DNA of 39,197 nucleotides from CAYVUV01 sp964455095 (GCA_964455095.1 CAYVUV010000049.1:1-39197); one strand, 5' to 3'. Shown: positions 15,930 through 24,661, numbered from the stretch's first letter. Notes: generated by a model not told the origin, from the sequence alone. Numbers and translations are program-made.

Positions 15930-17246
15930 TCAATGGACGCCGGCGGCGCGCAGCAGCGGCGCGACGGCGCGATCAGCCAGCGCGATGGTTTCGTTGGTGT
16001 TGAGCGTGCCGTTGACGATGTGGGCGGAGTTGACGATGTGGACGCCGCGCAGCGACGTGGTCATCGGCGGCAGTCCGGCCGAGTAGTGCAGCGTCGGAAT
16101 GGCCAGGACATGCCGCGCGCGCGAAATGCGAAAGCACAACACGTCGTCGCGCCGGAAGGACGGGTACATGCGCTCGAGCGCGGCGAGGAACTCCTCCTCG
16201 ACGTCGGCATCGCTGCGGGCGAAGGCGGCGCTGTCTTCGGCGGGAACGTACTTGGGCAAATAGACGAGCGTGCGCCCGCCGAGATGGCGCGGGGCGACGA
16301 CGGTCGACATGCCGATGACGGCGGTGAACGGCACCCAGGCGTCGGTGATGTTGGTGACGTAGAACTCGGTGAGCGGGCGGCGCAGGAGCAGCGAGGCGCA
16401 GATGATGCCCTGGTAGCGAATGGCCTGGAGTCGTCCGCGCTCGACGTCGGACAGCCCGGGGCACAGGCGGGCGGCGATCGGCGCGGCGGCGGTGACGACT
16501 ACCTGGTCGAAGACTTCGTCGCTCCCGTCGGCCAGCGTGACTCCGACGCGACCGTCGGGGCGCGTGGCGACGAGGCGAGCCGGGCGGCCGAGCTCGAGGC
16601 GAACGGCCACGTTTTGCAGCGCGACGGCGAAGCGCTCGAGGACGCGCGCGTAGCCCCCCGGCACGTAGCCGAACATTTCGCGCTTCATCCCGCTGCGGCG
16701 CGCCGCGTACATGCGCGCGATGATCGCCCAGATGAAGGCGGCCGAGGCGAGGCGGTGATGGTCGCCCAGCTTGGCGCGCAGCAAGGGCAGCCACAGGCGG
16801 TCGAACGTGCGCTGACCCGACCAGCGGCGCAGCCAGTCGGCGACGGGGACGGCCTCCAGCGCCGCGCCGTCGCGCAGCCGGGCGGCGTGCAGGATCGTCA
16901 GGCCCAGGCGCAGCTTGTCGATCGGGCCGAGCAGCGGGAAGCGCACGAACTCGAGCGTGTTGGAGAGCGAGTGGAACGCGCCATCGCTGTAGAAACCGGT
17001 GCGCGTCTCCACCCACTCCATCTCGCGCTCGAGGTCGAGCTCGGCGAGCAGCGCGCGCAGGGCGGTGTCGGACTGCAACGTGACGTGGTAGTGGCGATCC
17101 CAGACGACGCCGTCGAGGCTCCAGGCGCTGGCCAGGCCGCCGAGCCTGTCGGCGCCTTCCAGCACGGTGACCTGCTGGCCCGCCCGCGCCAGGCGGTGCG
17201 CCAGCGTCAGGCCGAGCATGCCGCCGCCGACGACTCCCCAGTGCAT
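15930..17246 (-). CDS. FAD-dependent oxidoreductase, UDP-galactopyranose-mutase-like
   Basis: A 438-residue flavoprotein. The N-terminal GVVGGGMLGLTLAHRLA (G7, G9, G12) and the following ADRLGGLA form the dinucleotide-binding and GG motifs of the amine-oxidase / protoporphyrinogen-oxidase / UDP-galactopyranose mutase superfamily. The C-terminal FAD segment appears at GVHIVNSAHIVNGTLNTNET. Relatives occur in polysaccharide and O-antigen loci, which matches the neighbours (aminotransferase and acyltransferase just upstream, 12 bases away). A redox role in sugar or lipid-sugar modification is inferred. The start follows closely on the acyltransferase stop, and the stop overlaps the alternative TTG start of the next gene. 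Confidence 0.82.
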   Translation of the reverse strand: MHWGVVGGGMLGLTLAHRLARAGQQVTVLEGADRLGGLASAWSLDGVVWDRHYHVTLQSDTALRALLAELDLEREMEWVETRTGFYSDGAFHSLSNTLEFVRFPLLGPIDKLRLGLTILHAARLRDGAALEAVPVADWLRRWSGQRTFDRLWLPLLRAKLGDHHRLASAAFIWAIIARMYAARRSGMKREMFGYVPGGYARVLERFAVALQNVAVRLELGRPARLVATRPDGRVGVTLADGSDEVFDQVVVTAAAPIAARLCPGLSDVERGRLQAIRYQGIICASLLLRRPLTEFYVTNITDAWVPFTAVIGMSTVVAPRHLGGRTLVYLPKYVPAEDSAAFARSDADVEEEFLAALERMYPSFRRDDVLCFRISRARHVLAIPTLHYSAGLPPMTTSLRGVHIVNSAHIVNGTLNTNETIALADRAVAPLLRAAGVH

Positions 17247-17258
17247 CAGATCGGCGGC

Positions 17259-17894
17259 TCACGCGGGCGGCGTCAGCTCCGTCACCGCGCCGCCGGCCAG
17301 GGCGTACTGGAGCGCACAGGCGCTGCATGCGAGGCGCGCGACGTCCGGCGGTATTTCGCCTCTGAAATGCAGCAAGGTCTGGCCGCAGCGGCAGACGCAG
17401 CCTACCGACCGCGCCGGCGCGCCGAGCACGAGATGAAAATCGGGTACCGAACGGGTCACGACCGAGCCCATGCCGACCATGGCGAAGCGGCCGATGGTCA
17501 GATCGCAGCCGATGACGCTGTGGGCGCCGATCGTCGCGCCGGCGCGGACCAGCGTCGGCTTGGTGTGCTCGTCGACGTCCGACGAGCGCAGCTGGCGCAG
17601 GTCCGCGGTCGCGGCGCGCGGGTAGCGATCGTTGGTGAACACGGTGGCGGCGCCGATGTAGACGCCGTCTTCGATCGTCACGGCGGTGACCAGATAGGCC
17701 AGGCCGTTGATCTTGACCCGGTTGCCGATCCGCACGTCGTAGGCGATGTAGCTCTTCTCGCCGATGATGCACTCGTCGCCGATGCGGGCGCCGGAGCGTA
17801 TGTGGACGTTGTCCCACACCGCCGTACCGCTGCCGATCTCGACCCCGGGCTCGACCAGGGCGGTGGGGTGAATGCGCGCCGGGCTCGCGGGCAT
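17259..17894 (-). CDS. Left-handed beta-helix N-acyltransferase (WbpD/WlbB-like)
   Basis: A 211-residue acyltransferase built of hexapeptide repeats from residue 8 onward (HPTALVEPGVEIGSGTAVWD and successors). The VFTNDRYPRA loop is characteristic of acetyltransferases that act on nucleotide-linked amino sugars, such as WbpD, WlbB and QdtC. It should acylate the amine introduced by the upstream DegT enzyme. The ATG at 17892-17894 shares one base with the aminotransferase stop (TGATG), indicating coupled translation. Oddly, the C-terminal 40 residues carry five cysteines (CVCRC, then CSAC), which could form a zinc ribbon; this tail follows the last hexapeptide turn. Confidence 0.88.
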   Translation of the reverse strand: MPASPARIHPTALVEPGVEIGSGTAVWDNVHIRSGARIGDECIIGEKSYIAYDVRIGNRVKINGLAYLVTAVTIEDGVYIGAATVFTNDRYPRAATADLRQLRSSDVDEHTKPTLVRAGATIGAHSVIGCDLTIGRFAMVGMGSVVTRSVPDFHLVLGAPARSVGCVCRCGQTLLHFRGEIPPDVARLACSACALQYALAGGAVTELTPPA

Positions 17895-19165
17895 CAGGCC
17901 TCGTCTCGCGATTCGCTCACGGCCCAGCGCAGGGTGCGCGCGATATGCGCGACATGCTCCGGCCGGTAGCGTTCGTTCCAGGGCAGCACCAGGGCGCGTT
18001 CGAGCGCGGCAAACGTGCCGGGAAACCGCGCCCGGTCGTAGTCGAGGGCTTCGGGGCGCGCCAGCGTGAACGGATAGCGGCTGGTGCCGAACGTGCGCTG
18101 CTGTTGGAAGACCTCGCACATGAACGCCGGCTTCTGAATGTAGCGCGGCGCCGAGGCGATGCCGCGCGTCGCCAGGCGCCGTGCGACGGCGACGGTTCCA
18201 CCGACGACGATGTCGGGGTCGACGCGCAGGGCGTAGCGCCAGTACGACGGCGCGCTGTGCGCGACGGTTGCCGGCGGCGCGACGCCCTCGATGTCGGCGA
18301 GCTGTGCCGTCAGGGCTTCCGCGGCCTCGATGCGGCAGCGCACCATCGCCGGAAGCTTGGCGAGCTGTGCCAGCGCCACGGCGCCCTGCAACTCGCTCAG
18401 GCGGCAGTTGAGGGCGAGGAAGTAGTGGTCGGGCGACTTATCGCCATAGCCCCACGCCTTGTTGATGAACAGGTACAACCGCCGCGCCAGCTGCGGGTCG
18501 GAGGTGACGACGAGCCCGCCTTCGCCGGCCGTCATGTGCTTGCCCTGCTGCAGGCTGAAGCAGCCGATGGTGCCGAGCCCGCCGACGACGCGATCGCGGT
18601 AGCGCGCCAGGAACGCCTGGGCGCAGTCTTCGATGACCGGGATGTCATGCGCCTGGGCGAGGGCGAGGATGTCGTCCATCGCGCACGGCTGGCCGAACAG
18701 GTGCGTGACGATGATCGCGCGGGTGCGCGGGCTCAGGCGGGGAGCGATCGTGCGCGCGGAGACGTTGGCGGTGTCGGGCTCGACATCGGCGAAGACCGGC
18801 ACCGCGCCCTGGTACAGAATCGGTGTCAGGGCGCCCATATCGGTGACCGCCGAGGTGACGATCTCGTCGCCGGGGTCGGGATTGATGGTCGCGATGGCGG
18901 CGTGGATCGCGCTGGTGCCCGACGAGCAGGCAAAGGCGTGGCCGACCCCGAGCAGGCCGGCGAAGCGCGCTTCGAGGTCGCGCACGAACGTGCCCCGGGT
19001 GCTCGTCAGCGTGCCGCGCGCGATGACCTCGGCGAGCAGCGCCATCTCCTCGCTGCCGAGCGTGCGGCCCGATGCGTCCTGGTCCGACGGCAGGGGCGGG
19101 CCGGGGTCGGGCGTCGGCGCCGACGTCTCGGCGGCGTGAGTCGCGGTGCGGCGGTTGGTCGTCAT
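17894..19165 (-). CDS. DegT/DnrJ/EryC1/StrS-family sugar aminotransferase
   Basis: A 423-residue PLP enzyme of fold type I. The internal-aldimine Lys is K209 in GCFSLQQGKHMTAGEGG, preceded by the cofactor-contacting VIEDCAQA (Asp180) and the phosphate-site SSGTSA (81-86). It transfers an amino group, usually from glutamate, to a keto sugar nucleotide. It is the first gene of the operon and lies directly before the acyltransferase that would act on its product. The N-terminal 30 residues (Thr/Pro/Ala-rich) are longer than in typical family members; an internal start is possible but the ATG at 19163-19165 is the only ATG before the conserved core. The ribosome site is weak. The substrate cannot be named. 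Confidence 0.88.
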   Translation of the reverse strand: MTTNRRTATHAAETSAPTPDPGPPLPSDQDASGRTLGSEEMALLAEVIARGTLTSTRGTFVRDLEARFAGLLGVGHAFACSSGTSAIHAAIATINPDPGDEIVTSAVTDMGALTPILYQGAVPVFADVEPDTANVSARTIAPRLSPRTRAIIVTHLFGQPCAMDDILALAQAHDIPVIEDCAQAFLARYRDRVVGGLGTIGCFSLQQGKHMTAGEGGLVVTSDPQLARRLYLFINKAWGYGDKSPDHYFLALNCRLSELQGAVALAQLAKLPAMVRCRIEAAEALTAQLADIEGVAPPATVAHSAPSYWRYALRVDPDIVVGGTVAVARRLATRGIASAPRYIQKPAFMCEVFQQQRTFGTSRYPFTLARPEALDYDRARFPGTFAALERALVLPWNERYRPEHVAHIARTLRWAVSESRDEA

Positions 19166-19634
19166 CGAGTCACTCGCAGGGCGCGCGATACCACACCGCG
19201 CGGAGCACTCCCAGCCCCAGCGACTTTCCCTCTTGTAAATCGCACCCTAGACGCGGAGCCTGGGAACAGGAGAAGAACGGATGAGCTGCTCGAAATGCGC
19301 CGCGCGAATGACGCACCTCGGATACTTTTCGTGGGGTTGCGACGCGTGCGGCCATCGCTGCAAAGGCGACCTGCCGGCCCCGCAGGCGCCGCACCGGCCA
19401 CATCGGGGAGACGGGCTTACGACCCCTTCCGCCCCGCATCGGACCGGCCATCACACGGTCATCCGCTAGTCGCGCTCCAACGCCGGGCCGGGTGCCGTTT
19501 TCGCTCTGTCTTCGCGTTGGCGAGGCGGCGACTGAATGCAAAATGAGTCTTGAAAGTATGATCGAAGCTATGCGACCTTACACAGTACTCATCACGCCTG
19601 CGAATCACCCGGTTAAGGAAGGAAGGGGATCCCT
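19166..19634. other. Divergent intergenic region
   Basis: 469 bases between the minus-strand aminotransferase and the plus-strand secreted-protein gene. It contains the possible small zinc-ribbon gene (19281-19469). The part after 19530 is the most AT-rich and should carry the promoter for 19635-20234, but no confident -35/-10 pair was identified. The sequence just before 19165 should hold the promoter of the aminotransferase operon. Confidence 0.45.
19281..19469 (+). CDS. Possible small zinc-ribbon protein
   Basis: A 62-residue reading frame with AGGAGA ending 8 bases before its ATG, a better ribosome site than most genes nearby. The N-terminal part has two CxxC knuckles (CSKC and CDACGHRC), the arrangement of a treble or zinc ribbon. 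The C-terminal half is Pro/His-rich and probably disordered. It lies in the gap upstream of the divergent aminotransferase operon. Function is unknown; it may be a chance open frame in GC-rich DNA, although the paired CxxC motifs argue against this. Confidence 0.4.
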   Translation: MSCSKCAARMTHLGYFSWGCDACGHRCKGDLPAPQAPHRPHRGDGLTTPSAPHRTGHHTVIR

Positions 19635-20234
19635 ATGAAGATCTGGCTCGGGGCGGCTGCGGCCGTCGCGCTGATTGCGAGCGGGCACGTGGCGGAGGCC
19701 CAGACGAGAAACACGACGGCCTCGCGCATTCGCCTGGTGCGGGCGCAATGTACGACCGGACCGTGTACGCCCTTCTTCGACTTCAAACGCGGCGACGTGC
19801 AGATTCGCGCCGTCAAGAACCCCAAGCCGGTCGGCGACCGCCGCTTCGGCCGCGTTTCGATCGTCGGCCTCGACAGCGGCCTCAATCCGGGACCGCCCAC
19901 GCTCGACGCGGTCGTCAGCGGCACGCAGGTGTTCGGCACCGATCCCGATGCCGACTGTCCGCTGGCCAACACCCAGGTCACGGGAGTCTTCGGCACGTCG
20001 ACCATGCACTGCAACCTGAGCGCCTTCAACTACGGGCGCTGCCGCGGCGATCTGTTCTTCACCAGCTTGCTGCCGCAGGAGTGCAGTGACGTGCGGCGGA
20101 CGATCCAGAACTTCAGCGTCGAAGTGTATGACGGCGGATTCGCTGGAGATCCGACGCGCCGCATCGCGACGATCGGGGCCCTGATCCTGGGCCGTTCGCC
20201 CGATTGCAACTCAGGGGGGGCCGGCTGCCCGTAA
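19635..20234 (+). CDS. Secreted protein of unknown function
   Basis: A 199-residue protein with a clear Sec signal peptide (MKIWLGAAAAVALIASG, probable cleavage after AEA at residue 22). The mature part is beta-strand-rich and has eight cysteines, paired in a way that suggests disulphides (for example CTTGPC, and C at positions near 108, 126 and 135). I do not recognise the family. A strong purine-rich Shine-Dalgarno (GGAAGGAAGGGG) precedes the start. It is monocistronic, with 215 bases before the convergent dehydrogenase. Likely periplasmic or extracellular. Confidence 0.75.
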   Translation: MKIWLGAAAAVALIASGHVAEAQTRNTTASRIRLVRAQCTTGPCTPFFDFKRGDVQIRAVKNPKPVGDRRFGRVSIVGLDSGLNPGPPTLDAVVSGTQVFGTDPDADCPLANTQVTGVFGTSTMHCNLSAFNYGRCRGDLFFTSLLPQECSDVRRTIQNFSVEVYDGGFAGDPTRRIATIGALILGRSPDCNSGGAGCP

Positions 20235-20254
20235 CGCCAGACCAGACGTAGGCT

Positions 20255-20291
20255 CGACGCGCGCGCCGCAGCGATGTGGCGCGCGCTGTCG
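20255..20291. terminator. GC-rich hairpin between convergent genes
   Basis: Perfect 9-base arms GCGCGCGCC (20259-20267) and GGCGCGCGC (20278-20286) with a 10-base loop, extended by CGAC/GTCG around a one-base bulge. It begins 20 bases after the secreted-protein stop codon. There is no T-run, so it is at best a non-canonical terminator or an mRNA 3'-end stabiliser. Confidence 0.35.
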
Positions 20292-20449
20292 CCGGCGCCC
20301 ATGGCTGGCGGAACGGGCGCATCGGTACGGAATCCTGGGGGGGAAAGCCGTGCCGTGTGCCGTTCCTCCCGGCAGGCCCGGATAGCACATCGGCATGCGC
20401 CGCGACGCGCGCGCGGCCGCCGATGCGCTATTCGGGCCCAAGCCTGTTT

Positions 20450-21202
20450 TCACCTGACCAAGGTCATCCCGCCGTCGACGACGAGCACCTGGCCGGTCAC
20501 CAGATCGGCCGTGGCCGGATCGAGCACGACCGCCGCGACGTCCTCCGGCTGGCAGACCTTTCCCAGCGGCGTGCGTTCGGTCGAGTACGCCTTGATCGCC
20601 TCGTAGCCGGGACGGTCCTGCCACCAGCGCGTATCGATGTAGCCCGGTGCCACCGCGTTGACGCGGATCTCCGGCGCCAGAGCTTTCGCCAGCGCGACGG
20701 TCATCATGTTGAGCGCTGCTTTGGAGGCGCAGTAGGGAACCGAACTGCCGATGCCGACCACGCCGGCGACGCTGGAGACGTTGACGATCGCGCCGCGGGC
20801 CGCGCGCAGGGACGGTGTCGCGGCGCGGATGGCGTAGAACGGCCCCTTGAGGTTGACGCCGAGGATGCGCTCCCAGTCCTCTTCCTTCACCCCTTCGAGA
20901 TCGCTGTGCGGGATGAAGGAGGTGACGCCGGCGTTGTTGACCAGCAGCGCGAGGCCCCCGAGCTCGGCCTCCGTCCGCCCCACCATGGCCCGCACCGCGG
21001 CGTCGTCGGAGACATCGGCCTGCACGGCGATGGCGCGCACGCCGAGCGCGCGCGCATCGGCGGCGGTCTGTTCCGCTTCCGCGGCTGAGCGCGAGTAGTT
21101 GACGGCGACATGGCAGCCGCGCTGCGCCAGCGCCAATGCGATCGCGCGTCCAGTGCCGACGCCCGCTCCGGTCACCAGCGCGGTCTTTCCCGACAGATCC
21201 AT
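20450..21202 (-). CDS. Short-chain dehydrogenase/reductase, FabG-like
   Basis: A 250-residue classical SDR. The cofactor motif is TGAGVGTG (11-18), the structural motif NNAG (89-92), and the catalytic triad Ser143/144, Tyr157 and Lys161 (YCASK). It ends with the family's VDGG-type C-terminus. It reduces or oxidises a carbonyl/alcohol pair with NAD(P); the fatty-acid beta-ketoacyl reductase type is the closest by eye, but no fatty-acid synthesis genes are adjacent, so a catabolic or specialised substrate is equally likely. AGGAG lies 6 bases before the ATG. It diverges from another SDR gene across 116 bases. Confidence 0.9.
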   Translation of the reverse strand: MDLSGKTALVTGAGVGTGRAIALALAQRGCHVAVNYSRSAAEAEQTAADARALGVRAIAVQADVSDDAAVRAMVGRTEAELGGLALLVNNAGVTSFIPHSDLEGVKEEDWERILGVNLKGPFYAIRAATPSLRAARGAIVNVSSVAGVVGIGSSVPYCASKAALNMMTVALAKALAPEIRVNAVAPGYIDTRWWQDRPGYEAIKAYSTERTPLGKVCQPEDVAAVVLDPATADLVTGQVLVVDGGMTLVR

Positions 21203-21318
21203 GCACGCTCCTTTCGTTGTGGGCTTCCTTGGCAGAAAGCTGCCGCACTGTCAGCCGCGCGGGGCTTGTCTTCATCGACAGGCGCGGGCACGATTCCGGA
21301 CGGCCGAAGGAGACAAGC
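21203..21318. promoter_or_regulatory. Divergent promoter region between two SDR genes
   Basis: 116 bases separate the divergent starts of two short-chain dehydrogenases. Both have good ribosome sites (AGGAG on the minus strand, AAGGAG on the plus strand), so the starts are secure and both promoters must fit in this short stretch. No clear operator palindrome was seen and no regulator gene is adjacent. Confidence 0.4.
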
Positions 21319-22254
21319 ATGGCGCAATGGACAGCGGAGTCGATGCCCGATCTGACGGGCAAGATCATCGTCGTGACAGGCGGCAACAGCGGCATCGGCT
21401 TCGAGGCGTCGCGCGAGTTGGCGCGCAGGGGGGCGCAGGTCGTCCTCGCCTGTCGCGATGCGAAGAAAGCGGAGTCGGCGGCCGCGGCGATTCGCACCGA
21501 GGCGCCGGGTGCATCGGTCACGGTCATGGCACTCGATCTCGCCAGCCTGGAGTCGGTGCGCGCCTTCGCCGCCGCGTTCGAAAAAGCCCACGACCGACTC
21601 GATGTGCTGTGCAACAACGCCGGCGTGATGGCGTTGCCGTATCGCAAGACGGCCGACGGGTTCGAGATGCAGTTCGGCACCAACCATCTCGGCCACTTTG
21701 CCCTGACCGGCCTGTTGAGCGAGCGTCTGAACGCGACGCCGGGGGCGCGGGTGGTCACGGTCAGCAGCGGCGCGCATCGAATCGGGCGCATTCGCTTCGA
21801 CGATCTGCAGTGGGAGCGCGGCTACCGCAAGTGGCTCGCCTACGGACAGAGCAAGCTCGCCAACCTGCTGTTCGCCTACGAGCTGCAGCGCCGCATCGAG
21901 GCCGCCGGGGCGTCGTTCATCAGTACGGCCTGTCATCCCGGCTACGCGGCGACGAACCTGCAGGCCGCCGGGCCGCGCATGGAAGGTTCGTCGTTCATGG
22001 AGTCGATGACCGCCCTCGGCAACCGCCTGTTCGCGCAGAGCGCGGCGATGGGGGCGCTGCCGACGCTGTACGCCGCCACGGCTCCCGACGTGCGCGGCGG
22101 CGATTACATCGGCCCGGACGGTCTCGGCGAGACGTGGGGCTATCCGAAGAAGGTTTCATCGAATGCGCGCTCGCAGGACCGCGAGGTGGCGGCCAGGCTG
22201 TGGACGCGGTCGGAAGAGCTGACCGGCGTGCGCTTCGCGGCACTCGGCAGTTGA
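21319..22254 (+). CDS. Short-chain dehydrogenase, retinol-dehydrogenase-like
   Basis: A 311-residue SDR. AAGGAG 6 bases upstream fixes the ATG at 21319 rather than an open frame extending to 21136. Motifs: TGGNSGIG (20-27), CNNAG (98-102), a long insertion typical of the RDH/WWOX-like group (TNHLGHF), and the catalytic YGQSK (Tyr175, Lys179). The extended C-terminal substrate loop (YIGPDGLGETWGYPKKV) is also typical of this group. It probably oxidises or reduces a lipophilic alcohol. The next gene on the same strand starts 73 bases downstream and may be co-transcribed. Confidence 0.9.
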   Translation: MAQWTAESMPDLTGKIIVVTGGNSGIGFEASRELARRGAQVVLACRDAKKAESAAAAIRTEAPGASVTVMALDLASLESVRAFAAAFEKAHDRLDVLCNNAGVMALPYRKTADGFEMQFGTNHLGHFALTGLLSERLNATPGARVVTVSSGAHRIGRIRFDDLQWERGYRKWLAYGQSKLANLLFAYELQRRIEAAGASFISTACHPGYAATNLQAAGPRMEGSSFMESMTALGNRLFAQSAAMGALPTLYAATAPDVRGGDYIGPDGLGETWGYPKKVSSNARSQDREVAARLWTRSEELTGVRFAALGS

Positions 22255-22327
22255 CGCGCCACGCGGCGCGGTTGGCAGGCGGCAATCCGCGTGTCATGAG
22301 AGAGCGACGCAGACCACGGAGCGCAGC

Positions 22328-23416
22328 ATGGCGACAGGGAACGACGCGGCGTCGGGGCTCATCCCCGAGTTGATTCCGATTCGAGAGGACGAGCGGTTCG
22401 ATATCGACCGGCTGGCGACTTATCTGCGCGGGCAGCTGCCGGGCAGCGACGAGCCGCTCGAAGTGGAGCAGTTCGCCGGCGGGCACGCCAACCTCACCTA
22501 CCTGCTGCGCTACGGCACGCGCGAGTACGTGTTGCGCCGGCCGCCGCTGGGACCGGTCGCGCCCTCGGCGCACGACATGGGGCGCGAATACCGCGTCCTG
22601 TCCGTGCTCTATCAGGCCTACCCGTTGGCGCCGCGCGCCTACGTCTTCTGCGACGACCCGGCGGTCATCGGCGCGCCGTTCTTCGTCATGGAGCGCCGCC
22701 GCGGCACGGTGGTGCGGCGGGTCGTGCCGCCCGAGTTCGGTGGCGGCAAGGATCCGGAGCAGAACCGCCGCATCAGCGAGGTGCTGATCGATGCCCTGGC
22801 CGATCTGCACCAGGTCGACCCGGCGGCGGTCGGGCTGGCGACCCTCGGCAAGCCCGAGGGGTTCATGTTGCGCCAGATCGACGGCTGGACCGGCCGCTAC
22901 GAGCGCGCCAAGACGAAGGAGATGCCGGTCGTCGCGGAGCTATCGGGCTGGCTGCGCGACAACCTGCCGCCGGCGCCGAAGCCGACGCTGCTCCACAACG
23001 ACTGGCGCCTCGACAATATGATGTTGGATTCGCGCGATGCCGGGCGCGTGGTGGCCGTGTTCGACTGGGACATGTGCACGGTCGGCGATCCGTTCGCCGA
23101 CCTCGGCACGCTGCTGTCCGCCTGGATGGAAGAGAACGAGCCGCTCGCCGGCGGTGCGACGATGCCGTCGAACACGCCGGGTTTCCTCACCCGCCGCGCC
23201 GCGGTCGAACGCTACGGCGCCCGGCGCGGCGTCGATGTCAGCGCCATGCCCTACTACTACGTCTTCGGCATCTTCAAGATCGCGGTCGTCCTGCAGCAGA
23301 TCTACCACCGCTATCACCTCGGCCAGACCAAGGACGCCCGTTTCGCCAGCTTCGAGCAGGCGACGGAGCTGCTGTTCTCCATCGCCAAAAGCCGCGCCGA
23401 GACCCCGGGGCTGTGA
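22328..23416 (+). CDS. Phosphotransferase-family protein (ACAD10/11 N-terminal kinase-like)
   Basis: A 362-residue aminoglycoside-phosphotransferase-fold protein. The catalytic loop is HNDWRLDN (His223, Asp225, Asn230) and the metal-binding loop FDWD (246-248), with a glycine-rich GGHANLTY loop near the N-terminus. This pattern matches the stand-alone bacterial relatives of the ACAD10/11 N-terminal domain, which phosphorylate small hydroxy-acyl molecules; they often sit with acyl-CoA dehydrogenase and SDR genes, as with the SDR upstream here. The substrate is not deducible. GGAG lies 6 bases upstream of the ATG. It is convergent with the next gene across only 15 bases. Confidence 0.87.
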   Translation: MATGNDAASGLIPELIPIREDERFDIDRLATYLRGQLPGSDEPLEVEQFAGGHANLTYLLRYGTREYVLRRPPLGPVAPSAHDMGREYRVLSVLYQAYPLAPRAYVFCDDPAVIGAPFFVMERRRGTVVRRVVPPEFGGGKDPEQNRRISEVLIDALADLHQVDPAAVGLATLGKPEGFMLRQIDGWTGRYERAKTKEMPVVAELSGWLRDNLPPAPKPTLLHNDWRLDNMMLDSRDAGRVVAVFDWDMCTVGDPFADLGTLLSAWMEENEPLAGGATMPSNTPGFLTRRAAVERYGARRGVDVSAMPYYYVFGIFKIAVVLQQIYHRYHLGQTKDARFASFEQATELLFSIAKSRAETPGL

Positions 23417-23431
23417 AGACAGGCTGACTTT

Positions 23432-24550
23432 CTACAGCGTCGCGTGATCGTCGGACTGGCGCACGCCCGGATTGCCGGCGGCGGTGGCCGTGTAGGCATC
23501 GAAGCGGCTCTCGTCGTAGAGCTGGCGCAGGAGGGCGTAGCCGGGGTGATGCCGGCGTTGCCAGATGTCGGTGATCATCTGGGCGACGCGGCGGTTGATC
23601 GGCACGGCCATGCCGAGCAGGTCGGCGCGGCGCACGATCTCGCCGTTGAGGTAATCAATCGCCGGTTCCCGGCCGCGCTCGATCGCCGTGAGCATTGACG
23701 AGCGCAGGCGGCGGAACTTGGCGCCGACGGCGAGCAGCACGGCGTGTTTGGCGAGCAGCGACGGCGAGCCCGGGCCGCTGGTGTCCGCCGGCGTCAGCGC
23801 CGTCCATTCGAGGTCGATGGTGCCCGACACCTTCTCGAGCTGCACGCCACAGCGGCGCGCCACGGCGACCGCCTCGGTCATGACTTCGAGGGCGAGTCGG
23901 CGCACGAAGCGATAGCGGATGAGCTCGCCCAGTCGTGCGCCGCCGATGGTGCCGAGCGAGGTGATGGCGCAATTGATCGCCAGCTTGCTCCACCGCGCGC
24001 CGCGCAGATTGCGCGTCACGTCCACCGCGCCGATCGGCTCGAGCAGTCCGCGCAGCGCCGGGAAACGCGCGTCGTCGTCGCCATCGAGACGGCCGAGTAC
24101 GAAGCCGCCGGCCGACGTGCGGTCGTAGACGCCGGGTTCCGCCATCGAGCCGCCCCAGGCGACGATGGCCCCGATGGTGTGCTCCGCCCCAGCAACGCGG
24201 GCGACATGCTGCTCGCACAGGCCGTTCTGAAAGCAGACCATGGCGCCGCCCTCGCGCAGGAGCGGCCGCGCGGCGGCGGCGGCCGCGACGACCTGCGGCG
24301 GCTGCGTGGCGAGAAAGACAAAATCGAACGGTCCATGATCGCCGCTCAACTCCGCCACCGCCTCGCCGGGCACCGAGCGCCGGCCGGTCTCGTCGCACAC
24401 AGTGAATCCCGAGCGGTTGATGGCCGCGGCAATGGCGGGGTTGTGCGTGACGACGGTGCAGTCGACGCCGCGTTCGGCGAGCCCCGCGGCGATCACGCCG
24501 CCGATCCCACCGCAACCCATCATCAGCACTCGCGGCTGCTGCTGCTTCAT
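23432..24550 (-). CDS. 2-dehydropantoate 2-reductase family protein (ApbA/PanE-like)
   Basis: A 372-residue oxidoreductase. The NADP-binding motif is MGCGGIGG (11-18); the middle has the typical QNGL stretch, and the C-terminal helical domain shows KLAINCAITSLGTI with the substrate Lys-Asn region of ketopantoate reductases. It is about 70 residues longer than classical PanE (near 300), with a longer C-terminal domain, so it may be one of the many paralogues acting on other 2-oxo acids rather than the vitamin B5 enzyme; no pan genes are adjacent. A full AGGAGGT Shine-Dalgarno precedes the ATG. Confidence 0.85.
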   Translation of the reverse strand: MKQQQPRVLMMGCGGIGGVIAAGLAERGVDCTVVTHNPAIAAAINRSGFTVCDETGRRSVPGEAVAELSGDHGPFDFVFLATQPPQVVAAAAAARPLLREGGAMVCFQNGLCEQHVARVAGAEHTIGAIVAWGGSMAEPGVYDRTSAGGFVLGRLDGDDDARFPALRGLLEPIGAVDVTRNLRGARWSKLAINCAITSLGTIGGARLGELIRYRFVRRLALEVMTEAVAVARRCGVQLEKVSGTIDLEWTALTPADTSGPGSPSLLAKHAVLLAVGAKFRRLRSSMLTAIERGREPAIDYLNGEIVRRADLLGMAVPINRRVAQMITDIWQRRHHPGYALLRQLYDESRFDAYTATAAGNPGVRQSDDHATL

Positions 24551-24661
24551 CTGACCTCCTGACGAACGGCTCTGAACACGCGCAGCAATGATGCCATCGC
24601 TAGAACCGCATGCAACTCACCCCTCCTGCCCAGCGGGCAGCGAGGACGGAGTCGGTACCGA

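Noticed and set aside
15771..17969. A 732-residue open frame on the plus strand
   Set aside because: It lies antisense to a secure operon of flavoprotein, acyltransferase and deacetylase-like genes, and its translation is low-complexity Arg/Gly/Ala/Asp with no family features. It is a by-product of high GC.
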